Shown here piece after piece: positions 5,996 to 12,029 of a DNA stretch of 12,955 bases. This DNA comes from DATJFX01 sp035495465. Its GTDB lineage: Bacteria; Patescibacteriota; Doudnabacteria; UBA920; O2-02-FULL-48-8. The stretch is from positions 1 through 12,955 of the forward strand of contig DATJFX010000056.1 in NCBI GenBank assembly GCA_035495465.1, in the 5' to 3' direction. The position numbers and the translations under genes are program-made. The stretch's first letter is position 1. The number at the start of each line of letters is the position of its first letter. A model generated the notes under the pieces. It was given only the letters and a program-made list of their open reading frames with translations, had not been told where the DNA came from and did no database searches.

Positions 5996-7314
5996 ATGCG
6001 TTTCAAATATTTAATCACAATAGGAGTTCCTTCGAATCCAAACTTTATTCGAAATTGTTTTTCAAATAATTTTTTCCAAGCCGTGGCTATTGCCGCTGGA
6101 AAATTTACATTCATTTTAAAAGTCGGGGGATTGATGCCTAATTGGCTTAAGTTATAGATTTTAGGACTACGCTGGTCATCCATTTTTCCTGGCATCTGTT
6201 CGGTAAGCATTTTTTCCAAGAACAGATCTAGCTCTTCCTGGGGGATTTGGCGATTGGCTGAATTAAAAGCATCATACGCAAATTTTAACAAAAGATCTAA
6301 GCCCTGGCGAGTTTTGCTGGAAGTAAACAGCACGGGCAAATACCACATTTGCGGTAAATAATTCGGCAAAGCATCCAAAAACTGATCTTGCTCTTTTTTA
6401 TCCAGTAAATCAATTTTATTTAAGACAATGACGCAGGATTTTTGAGCTTCTAAAATTGATTGGGCCACGATTTGATCCTGAGCTGTTAATTCCTGGCTGG
6501 CATCGACTGTAAAAAAAACAGTATCAGCACTATCAATGTTTCGAATGGATTGGAATGCCGCAGCGGCTTCCACATCTGAATCTTGCTTCCATTTTTTCTT
6601 AATGCCCGCAGTGTCGAGTAAAATGAATTTTTTGCCATCATGAACGAATGGAATTTCCACAGTGGACCGTGTAGTGCCGGCTTCGTGATGGACTAAAACG
6701 CGTTCTTGTTTTAGTAATGCATTGACCAGTGAGGATTTACCGACATTTGGCTTGCCCACAAATGCCACGCGTAAACCTTCGGCTGGTTCTTGAACTTCTT
6801 CGGGAAATAAAATTTTAAGCTTATTTACTACTGTATCTAAAAGATCTCCCAAACCAGATCCATTCACAGAGGAGGTCAGAATGGGCTCACCGAGACCTAA
6901 TTTAATATATGCCGAAGCCGCAGTATTGGTTTTAGTATTGCGGACGTCAATTTTGTTTACTGCCAGAATGCTAGGTTTTTTGCTTTTGGATAATCTCTGG
7001 GCAATCTCAATGTCTTTACTCGTGGCCGGAGTTTGGCCGTCTACCACCAGCAAAATCAAATCTGCTTCTTCCACGGCAATTTCTGTCTGTTTCTGCACAT
7101 TTTTTTCCAGATCTGACAAAGGATTATTTACAATCCCGGCAGTATCGATCAAATAAAAAGAAAAACCATTCCAAGTCGTCAACCCATATGCGCGATCCCG
7201 GGTCGTGCCGGCCTCGGGATAAGTCAAAGCTAACCGGCGCTCCAAAACTTTGTTAAAGAGCGTGGATTTTCCCGTATTTGGCAGACCGATCAGGGCGACT
7301 AGAGGAGTATGCAT
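5992..7314 (-). CDS. der: Ribosome-associated GTPase Der (EngA)
   Basis: A 440-residue GTPase with two tandem G domains, required for assembly of the 50S ribosomal subunit. First P-loop GLPNTGKS at 10-17 with DTAG and NKID downstream; second P-loop GKPNVGKS at 187-194 with DTAGIKKK and NKIDLLDK. A C-terminal KH-like domain follows, ending IKYLKRI. The first P-loop has Leu-Pro-Asn-Thr where many Der proteins have Arg-Pro-Asn-Val; the catalytic Lys/Ser are intact. The start ATG at 7314 lies four bases after the stop of the LCP gene and the stop overlaps pth. Identification is secure. Confidence 0.97.
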   Translation of the reverse strand: MHTPLVALIGLPNTGKSTLFNKVLERRLALTYPEAGTTRDRAYGLTTWNGFSFYLIDTAGIVNNPLSDLEKNVQKQTEIAVEEADLILLVVDGQTPATSKDIEIAQRLSKSKKPSILAVNKIDVRNTKTNTAASAYIKLGLGEPILTSSVNGSGLGDLLDTVVNKLKILFPEEVQEPAEGLRVAFVGKPNVGKSSLVNALLKQERVLVHHEAGTTRSTVEIPFVHDGKKFILLDTAGIKKKWKQDSDVEAAAAFQSIRNIDSADTVFFTVDASQELTAQDQIVAQSILEAQKSCVIVLNKIDLLDKKEQDQFLDALPNYLPQMWYLPVLFTSSKTRQGLDLLLKFAYDAFNSANRQIPQEELDLFLEKMLTEQMPGKMDDQRSPKIYNLSQLGINPPTFKMNVNFPAAIATAWKKLFEKQFRIKFGFEGTPIVIKYLKRI

Positions 7315-7318
7315 ATAG

Positions 7319-8875
7319 TTATGGTGTATCTTTCCCGACTACGATTACAAAATCCGCATTCGAGGACGGAAAGCCCACGTCAGATGTGATGAATTGGTAA
7401 TTAGCTTTTAAATAATCCAAGGTATGAGGTTTCCGTCCGGCAGAATTGTCATATAAAATAGTGTTTTGATAGGTTGTCCGGCCGGAAAAAATCGGATATT
7501 TCAAAACCATACCATAGTCAGCCAATATCGAATATTTTTTTATGGCAGAAGCTTGTCCTGTGGAATTTTGAATATCTATTACTGCCGCTTCTTTTTTCAG
7601 TTTTGCCAGCATGGGCGCTAATTGCACAAATTTTTGGATATCAGCAAAAGTTTTGCCCGCGCACGGCTCAATCACATACATCGGAACCACGGTCGGCGTG
7701 GTGGGCTCAGTGTCTGTAGTATCGCTACTGGTACTGGAAGTAGGCTGTGAAGTGGAAGGAGTTTTGGTGGAAGTACTAGTTGAAGAAGAAGTAGATTTTT
7801 TCGTGGTATCTGTGGCAGGCGGAGTGGTCGTAGTAGTGGGATCCGGCGTAGCAGTAGGGGGCGGCGCCACGATACGTTGGCCCGTGTTGGCGTCTATTAG
7901 TTCAGAACAAATCAAATTACCCTGCGGCTCTAAAGAAAATGAATAAATATTGTCGCTGTTTATGCCTTTTCCTAAATCGCTTAAGCGTTTCAGCTCATAA
8001 GGTTCGAGATTGGTGCGGAAGTTGTCAGTAAAATCACCCAATAAATTCGTAATAGTTTTTAAATCGCCCAAATTTAATTTCAAAACTTTGTCTTTAAAGG
8101 CTGCGATAATTTTCTTTTGGCGTTCAGAGCGGGCAAAATCCGATCCTTCGTTATTATTGCCATGGCGAGACCTGGCAAAGATCAAAGCCCGGGTGCCATC
8201 CATATGTTCCGTGCCTTTAGTAAAAGTCACTGGAGAAAGGTATCCGTCAGATTCATTTGGGTATTCTGCGTCGGTAAATGTGCGGTCAATTGTTATATCT
8301 ACCCCGCCTACATCATTTATCGCTTTTATAAATCCAGCAAAATCTATCACCGCATAATAAGGAATATCTAAGCCAGTAACTTTTTCCACAGCCGCGATGG
8401 CTGCATCGCCAGCCGTGTCCGGGTCATCTTTATAGGCGTACGCATAAGCGGCATTGATCCGGTTAAATCCGTATTTAGGCAGCTCAAAAGAAAAATCTCT
8501 GGGAATAGACAGTAATACCACTTCGTGAGTATTGAGGTCAATGCTGGCGACTATCATGGTATCAGTTAAATGCGCGCCTTCATGGCCTTCGCCCCCGATG
8601 CCCATGAGTAAAATATTAACTGTGCCTGTATCCTCGCCAATCAGTTTTTTGTCCGGGCTGATCAGTAAATTGCTGATCCGGCTGAATATATTGCCCTTGT
8701 TGGTAAAAATTTTGTTCGTCTTGGAAATCAATTGGCTTCCTCCCCAAATTCCCAGCCCGATTATCACAGCTAATACTGCCAGCCACTTCCAAACCCGCCG
8801 CTTTTTTTTAGGCGAGCGGGAGATAAAATTATCCTGCGAAGTACGCAGGGGTTTAATTGCATCTAAATTTGGCAT
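7319..8875 (-). CDS. LytR-CpsA-Psr (LCP) family protein with LytR_C domain
   Basis: 518 residues. A basic cytoplasmic start (KKKRR at 23-27) is followed by a single membrane helix at about 29-45, then an extracellular LCP domain at about 84-270: LTDTM with D105, SIPRDFS with R126 and D127, FARSR with R235 and R237, and R249 in SDFARSERQ. LCP proteins transfer undecaprenyl-phosphate-linked glycopolymers to cell-wall peptidoglycan or glycoprotein acceptors. A Ser/Thr/Pro-rich spacer runs from about 337 to 397, typical of an extended, possibly glycosylated linker. A LytR_C-like domain follows at about 430-516 (VIDIQNSTG through FVIVVGK). It is first in the operon with der and pth. No clear Shine-Dalgarno is seen; the 5' leader is about 13 bases. 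Confidence 0.93.
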   Translation of the reverse strand: MPNLDAIKPLRTSQDNFISRSPKKKRRVWKWLAVLAVIIGLGIWGGSQLISKTNKIFTNKGNIFSRISNLLISPDKKLIGEDTGTVNILLMGIGGEGHEGAHLTDTMIVASIDLNTHEVVLLSIPRDFSFELPKYGFNRINAAYAYAYKDDPDTAGDAAIAAVEKVTGLDIPYYAVIDFAGFIKAINDVGGVDITIDRTFTDAEYPNESDGYLSPVTFTKGTEHMDGTRALIFARSRHGNNNEGSDFARSERQKKIIAAFKDKVLKLNLGDLKTITNLLGDFTDNFRTNLEPYELKRLSDLGKGINSDNIYSFSLEPQGNLICSELIDANTGQRIVAPPPTATPDPTTTTTPPATDTTKKSTSSSTSTSTKTPSTSQPTSSTSSDTTDTEPTTPTVVPMYVIEPCAGKTFADIQKFVQLAPMLAKLKKEAAVIDIQNSTGQASAIKKYSILADYGMVLKYPIFSGRTTYQNTILYDNSAGRKPHTLDYLKANYQFITSDVGFPSSNADFVIVVGKDTP

Positions 8876-8894
8876 AAGTATGAAAGGCCTATTA

Positions 8895-8923
8895 ATTATA
8901 GGTTAAAATCCTGAATTTTTCCA
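8895..8923 (-). promoter_or_regulatory. Promoter of the LCP-der-pth operon
   Basis: On the minus strand TGGAAA (8918-8923) precedes a perfect TATAAT (8895-8900) by 17 bases. Start of transcription would be near 8888, giving a very short leader before the ATG at 8875. The -35 is weak (4 of 6). Confidence 0.6.
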
Positions 8924-9019
8924 TACTTTGATCTGTTGCCCCGCTTTGCGTGATTTGGTAAGCTTATAGAGCATTGTTAAAAAATGGGCGGTTAGCTCAG
9001 CGGTAGAGCATTGCATTCA

Positions 9020-9148
9020 TCCCGCACCAATTGATACGGTCGCATAGCTCAGCTGGTTAGAGCGCGCCGTTCACATCGGCGAGGTCTCTGGTTCGAGTCC
9101 AGATGCGACCACCAAAAAAAACTTAAATATGATAAAATTGGTGCGGGA
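9020..9148. repeat. 13-bp inverted repeat flanking the nested tRNA-Val
   Basis: 9020-9032 (TCCCGCACCAATT) is the exact reverse complement of 9136-9148. In RNA it would form a stem at the anticodon-arm position of the enclosing tRNA-like gene with the whole tRNA-Val as its loop. It also resembles terminal repeats of a 129-base inserted unit; no target-site duplication is evident. Confidence 0.8.
9038..9114 (+). tRNA. tRNA-Val (anticodon CAC)
   Basis: A complete cloverleaf: acceptor GGTCGCA (9038-9044) with TGCGACC (9104-9110); D arm GCTC/GAGC; anticodon stem CGCCG/CGGCG (9065-9069, 9077-9081) with loop TTCACAT, anticodon CAC at 9072-9074; variable AGGTC; T arm TCTGG-TTCGAGT-CCAGA; discriminator A and encoded CCA (9112-9114). 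All stems are fully paired. Reads GTG codons. Unusual only in its location inside another tRNA-like gene. Confidence 0.97.
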
Positions 9149-9155
9149 CAGGGCC

Positions 9156-9174
9156 ATCCCGACTAAGTCGGGAT
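9156..9174. repeat. Perfect palindrome ATCCCGAC-TAA-GTCGGGAT at the T-arm position
   Basis: An 8-bp perfect inverted repeat with a 3-base centre, directly followed by the acceptor 3' strand ACCGCCC. It occupies the place of a T arm but lacks the TTCRA loop. From memory, this palindrome is a common dispersed repeat in Parcubacteria, so it may have inserted here. No T-run follows. Confidence 0.65.
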
Positions 9175-9201
9175 ACCGCCCACCAGAATATTCGCCAGAT
9201 C

Positions 9202-9229
9202 TTGAGAGCGTTTAAAAAGTCCCTATTTT
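9202..9229 (+). promoter_or_regulatory. Possible lepB promoter
   Basis: TTGAGA (9202-9207), 16 bases, TATTTT (9224-9229). The start point would be near 9236, only about seven bases before the lepB ATG, so the message would be nearly leaderless, consistent with the absence of a Shine-Dalgarno. The rest of 9115-9242 holds the repeat, the tRNA-like 3' half and AT-rich spacer. Confidence 0.35.
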
Positions 9230-9242
9230 AATACTAAAAAAT

Positions 9243-9893
9243 ATGTCTGATCCGGAAAAACAATCCGACAATAAATCATTTTTCAGCCACTTTGCTTCTT
9301 CGGCGCTCCTGTTTTGGGATTTTGCCAAGATTGTAATAGTGGCTTTGATCATTATTATCCCGATTCGGTATTTTGTTTTTCAGCCATTTATCGTCTCCGG
9401 TAGTTCTATGGTGCCAAATTTTCAGAATGGGCAGTATTTAGTCATTGATGAGCTCTCTTATCATTTTTCCCAGCCCAAGCGAGGAGATGTAATCGTTTTA
9501 AAACATCATAATATTGATGCGTCCGGCAAAGATCATCAAGAATTTTATATTAAACGATTAATTGGTCTTCCCGGTGAAACTGTAAAGATTGATAATAATG
9601 GCAGCGTGATAATTATCAATGCCGAGCATCCGGAAGGCTCAACTATCAATGAACCGTATTTGCCCAGCCAATCCCTAACTTATGTGCATAATCCGACGAT
9701 TATCGGTGGCAATAAAGTTGTGACTTTGGGTGCGGATGAATATTTTATGTTGGGTGATAATCGTTTAGCGTCCTCGGATTCTCGGGATTGGGGAGTGCTG
9801 AAGCGCAGCGATATGGTAGGAAAAACCTTTTTACGGCTCCTGCCTCTGAATACTTTTGAGTTTTATTTTAAAGATCCAGTTTACAGTTTCTAA
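9243..9893 (+). CDS. lepB: Signal peptidase I
   Basis: Membrane-bound serine/lysine-dyad protease that removes signal peptides from secreted proteins. 216 residues with one N-terminal membrane helix (about 28-46) and the catalytic domain outside. Nucleophile S55 in SGSSMVP, general base K104 in YIKRLIGLPGE, and the conserved GDNRLASSDSRDWG box near the C-terminus. Length and single anchor resemble the Gram-positive type. The start is the ATG at 9243 with no Shine-Dalgarno. It begins a plus-strand series of housekeeping genes and would serve secreted proteins such as the CapA-like protein. Confidence 0.96.
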   Translation: MSDPEKQSDNKSFFSHFASSALLFWDFAKIVIVALIIIIPIRYFVFQPFIVSGSSMVPNFQNGQYLVIDELSYHFSQPKRGDVIVLKHHNIDASGKDHQEFYIKRLIGLPGETVKIDNNGSVIIINAEHPEGSTINEPYLPSQSLTYVHNPTIIGGNKVVTLGADEYFMLGDNRLASSDSRDWGVLKRSDMVGKTFLRLLPLNTFEFYFKDPVYSF

Positions 9894-9902
9894 AACCAAA
9901 AA

Positions 9903-9957
9903 ATAAAAAGTAAAAAGAAAGTTTTTCAGCTTTTGCCTTTTGTTTTTAACTTTTTAT
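9903..9957. repeat. AT-rich inverted repeat before the HisRS-like gene
   Basis: 9903-9911 (ATAAAAAGT) is perfectly inverted at 9949-9957 (ACTTTTTAT), the right arm ending two bases before the ATG at 9960. No ribosome binding site is visible. Low complexity makes chance plausible, though the stem would occlude the start region. Confidence 0.35.
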
Positions 9958-9959
9958 AT

Positions 9960-11261
9960 ATGGGCCGTCCGAAAAAAGCCGCACCAAATATCGAAAAAGC
10001 GCCTGCAAGGCTCCCTGGCAGTATTGATTTGTTGCCGGATCATCATCAATCCTGGGAAGTGATTTTAGAAAAACTCACGAACATTGCCCATACTTTCGGT
10101 TATGGCAGAGTAGATGCGCCTATGTTTGAGGATGCGAAGCTTTTTAGTTTTTGGTCTGGGCAACCCAACCAGCTTCTGACCATGCAAGATCTAAAAGGCG
10201 TGGTTGTGGCGGCTAAGCCGACAAATATTTTTAGCTTAGCGCGGATATATCTGGAAAATCATCTGGCCGAACGGGATCGCGTCAGTAAATGGTACTACTG
10301 TACGCCCGTGGCATATGTCGCAGGCAAAGAAATCCGGCAAACTCAAGAATTTGGCGTGCAAATTTTCGGACCGACCACACCAATTGCGGATGCGCAGCTG
10401 ATTAATATGATGTTGAAGTTGTTTGCGTCTATTGGGTTGAATGATTTATCTTTGGAACTGAATAATATTGGCTGCATGGAGTGCCTGCCTGCGTACCAAG
10501 AACAGCTGAAAAACTTTTTCAAGGATAAAAAATACGATCTCTGTGAAAATTGCTTAGAGCATTTGGAAAATAATCAACCGTTGCAGATTTTGGGCTGCAA
10601 TAATCTTTCGTGTTCTACAGCCGCCACCGACGCACCAGCGATTTTAGATTATATTTGTGAAAATTGTCGGCATCAGTTTATCGCGGTGTTAGAAGGCTTG
10701 GATGAATTATCTATTCCATATAATCTCAATCCAAAAATTATCGGCAAACCCTGGAGCCGGCGGACAGTGTTTGAAATCCGATTTTCGGCAAGCGGCGGTA
10801 CGGGTACTGGCGGAAAAGCGGCAGAAGCCATTTTAGGCCAAGGCGGACATGCTGATGATTTAATACAAAGTCTCGGCGGCACCCCGACTACTGCTTTAGG
10901 TTTCAGCTCTACTTCGGATTTGATTTTGCGGGCGTTAGAGCTGGCCGAAGTAAAATTTGCCACGAAAAGCAAAGTGGATGTTTTTCTGGTTCCGTTAGGC
11001 GACCTTGCCGCGAAAAAAACTTTGCGTTTATTTACTGAGCTTTGGAATAACGATATTTTAGCTTCAGAATTTTCCGGACCCGGCTCAATCAAAACTCAAT
11101 TAAAGCTGGCCGAGTCAAATAAAGTCAGTATTGCTTTAATTATCGGCCAGAAAGAAGCCCGGGATGGGACGATCATCCTGCGCGACGTCCGCTCCGGCAT
11201 GCAGGAGCTGTTTACAACTGAGCGAATTATCGAAGAAGTGAAGAAACGCTTGGGGAAATAG
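9960..11261 (+). CDS. HisRS-like protein lacking catalytic signatures
   Basis: 433 residues from the ATG at 9960 (MGRPKKAAP); an in-frame TTG at 9933 is a poor alternative. The overall plan is histidyl-tRNA synthetase: a class II catalytic fold, a Cys-rich insertion (CMEC, CENC, CNNLSC, CENC around 170-230) as in many bacterial HisRS, the conserved RRTVFE strand at 267-272, and a C-terminal HGTP anticodon-binding domain (about 340-430). Compared with HisRS consensus from memory, the key motifs are replaced: RPEGT is KPTNI at 86-90, the FRxE of motif 2 is TPVA at 115-118, RGLDYY is GKPWSR at 262-267, and GGRYDG is GGHADD at 295-300. Aminoacylation is therefore unlikely. HisZ is also catalytically dead but lacks the anticodon domain, so this is a different paralogue, perhaps regulatory or RNA-binding. 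Confidence 0.8.
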   Translation: MGRPKKAAPNIEKAPARLPGSIDLLPDHHQSWEVILEKLTNIAHTFGYGRVDAPMFEDAKLFSFWSGQPNQLLTMQDLKGVVVAAKPTNIFSLARIYLENHLAERDRVSKWYYCTPVAYVAGKEIRQTQEFGVQIFGPTTPIADAQLINMMLKLFASIGLNDLSLELNNIGCMECLPAYQEQLKNFFKDKKYDLCENCLEHLENNQPLQILGCNNLSCSTAATDAPAILDYICENCRHQFIAVLEGLDELSIPYNLNPKIIGKPWSRRTVFEIRFSASGGTGTGGKAAEAILGQGGHADDLIQSLGGTPTTALGFSSTSDLILRALELAEVKFATKSKVDVFLVPLGDLAAKKTLRLFTELWNNDILASEFSGPGSIKTQLKLAESNKVSIALIIGQKEARDGTIILRDVRSGMQELFTTERIIEEVKKRLGK

Positions 11262-11271
11262 CTACTAGGTT

Positions 11272-11300
11272 TTGACGATTTGGGGGTTTTATGTTATATT
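11272..11300 (+). promoter_or_regulatory. Strong promoter of rpsU-yqeY
   Basis: TTGACG (11272-11277), 17 bases, TATATT (11295-11300), with a TG at 11292-11293 giving an extended -10. The start point near 11307 leaves a leader of about 19 bases to the rpsU start. Its -35 lies 10 bases after the HisRS-like stop codon. Confidence 0.75.
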
Positions 11301-11325
11301 TGACCCTGAAAGAGAGGTGAATGTT

Positions 11326-11565
11326 TTGGTAGAAGTTAAACGTAAGGATAATGAATCTTTTGAAAGTTTGTTAAGACGATTCAACCGCAAGATCCAACAA
11401 AGCGGTGTTTTGATTCGTGCTCGTAGAATTCGTTTTTTTACTCCAGCCAAATCTCGTAATCTGCTTCGCGAAGATGCAGCTCGCAGAGCTGTGAACCGAG
11501 AAAAGCGCGAAGAATTGAAAAAGCAAGGCAAATTGCCTCTCACTCCTAAATTTAGACGACGATAA
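11326..11565 (+). CDS. rpsU: Small ribosomal subunit protein bS21
   Basis: The 30S protein near the mRNA exit/anti-Shine-Dalgarno region. 79 residues from a TTG start at 11326 (read MVEVKRKDNESFE), with AGAGAGGTG at 11311-11319 as ribosome binding site. An in-frame GTG at 11317 would fall inside that site and adds three residues; an in-frame ATG at 11272 lies in the promoter and is not credible. The core SFESLLRRFNRK and SGVLIRARR is typical S21, followed by an Arg/Lys-rich tail (ends KFRRR) somewhat longer than the common 57-70 residue form. yqeY follows after 3 bases. Confidence 0.93.
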   Translation: MVEVKRKDNESFESLLRRFNRKIQQSGVLIRARRIRFFTPAKSRNLLREDAARRAVNREKREELKKQGKLPLTPKFRRR

Positions 11566-11568
11566 TTC

Positions 11569-12006
11569 ATGACTATGGAACAGATCGATGCGGATCTAAA
11601 AACCGCATTGAAAGAAAAAAACGAAGTTGCTCTGTCTGCTTTACGTAATCTAAAAGCAGCTCTGAAAAATGCTGAGATCGAGAAAAAATCTGCGCTGACT
11701 GCCGATGATGTGCTGAAGGTGATTGCGAAAAAAGTTAAACAGCATAAAGATTCAATTACCGGCTTCCAAGCAGGCAATCGATCAGACCTCGTCGAACATG
11801 AAAAGCTGCAGATGCAAGTTTTGGAAAAATATTTGCCCGAGCAAATGGATGAAGCAGAAGTTTTAAAAGTTGTACAAGATACAATTTCTGAAATGAACGC
11901 GAGCGTAGCTGATTTCGGCAAAGTGATGAAAGCGGTAGTGGCTAAAATTTCCGGCGGCGCAGATGGAGCAGTGGTTTCGAAACTTGTGAAAGAAAATCTC
12001 AAGTAG
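11569..12006 (+). CDS. GatB/YqeY-domain protein
   Basis: 145 residues, matching the YqeY family length of about 147. The helical N-terminal part has the family-like run ALRNLKAALKNAEIE and VIAKKVKQHKDSI; the C-terminal part holds YLPEQMDEAEV, DFGKVMKAV and the final SKLVKENLK, which correspond to the tRNA-binding GatB-type tail domain. Its function is unproven; it is often co-located with rpsU, as here, which suggests a translation-related role, possibly tRNA binding. Start at ATG 11569, with ATG 11575 as alternative. No separate promoter is seen, so it shares the rpsU transcript. Confidence 0.92.
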   Translation: MTMEQIDADLKTALKEKNEVALSALRNLKAALKNAEIEKKSALTADDVLKVIAKKVKQHKDSITGFQAGNRSDLVEHEKLQMQVLEKYLPEQMDEAEVLKVVQDTISEMNASVADFGKVMKAVVAKISGGADGAVVSKLVKENLK

Positions 12007-12029
12007 CAATACTTTCTAAAATAAAATTC

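Larger units (their letters stand above)
8986..9185 (+). tRNA. Interrupted tRNA-like gene (CAT anticodon position) enclosing tRNA-Val
   Basis: 5' part: GGGCGGT (8986-8992), TA, D arm GCTC-AGCGGTA-GAGC (8995-9009), then TTGCA and TTCAT (9011-9020), which would place a CAT anticodon at 9018-9020. 3' part: ACCGCCC (9175-9181), perfectly complementary to the 5' acceptor strand, then A and CCA (9182-9185). Between them lies a complete tRNA-Val flanked by a 13-bp inverted repeat. A 3' anticodon strand can be drawn at 9142-9146 (TGCGG, two G-U pairs). The T-arm position holds the palindrome 9156-9174 and has no TTCRA loop, so a normal tRNA cannot be assembled. Either a broken tRNA-Met/Ile2-type gene or a very unusual split/intron-containing one. 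Confidence 0.5.

Noticed and set aside
9021..9040. A tRNA-Ile-type anticodon loop TTGATAC at 9031-9037
   Set aside because: Only a 3-bp stem can be drawn around it and it lies between the inverted repeat and the tRNA-Val acceptor; treated as chance.
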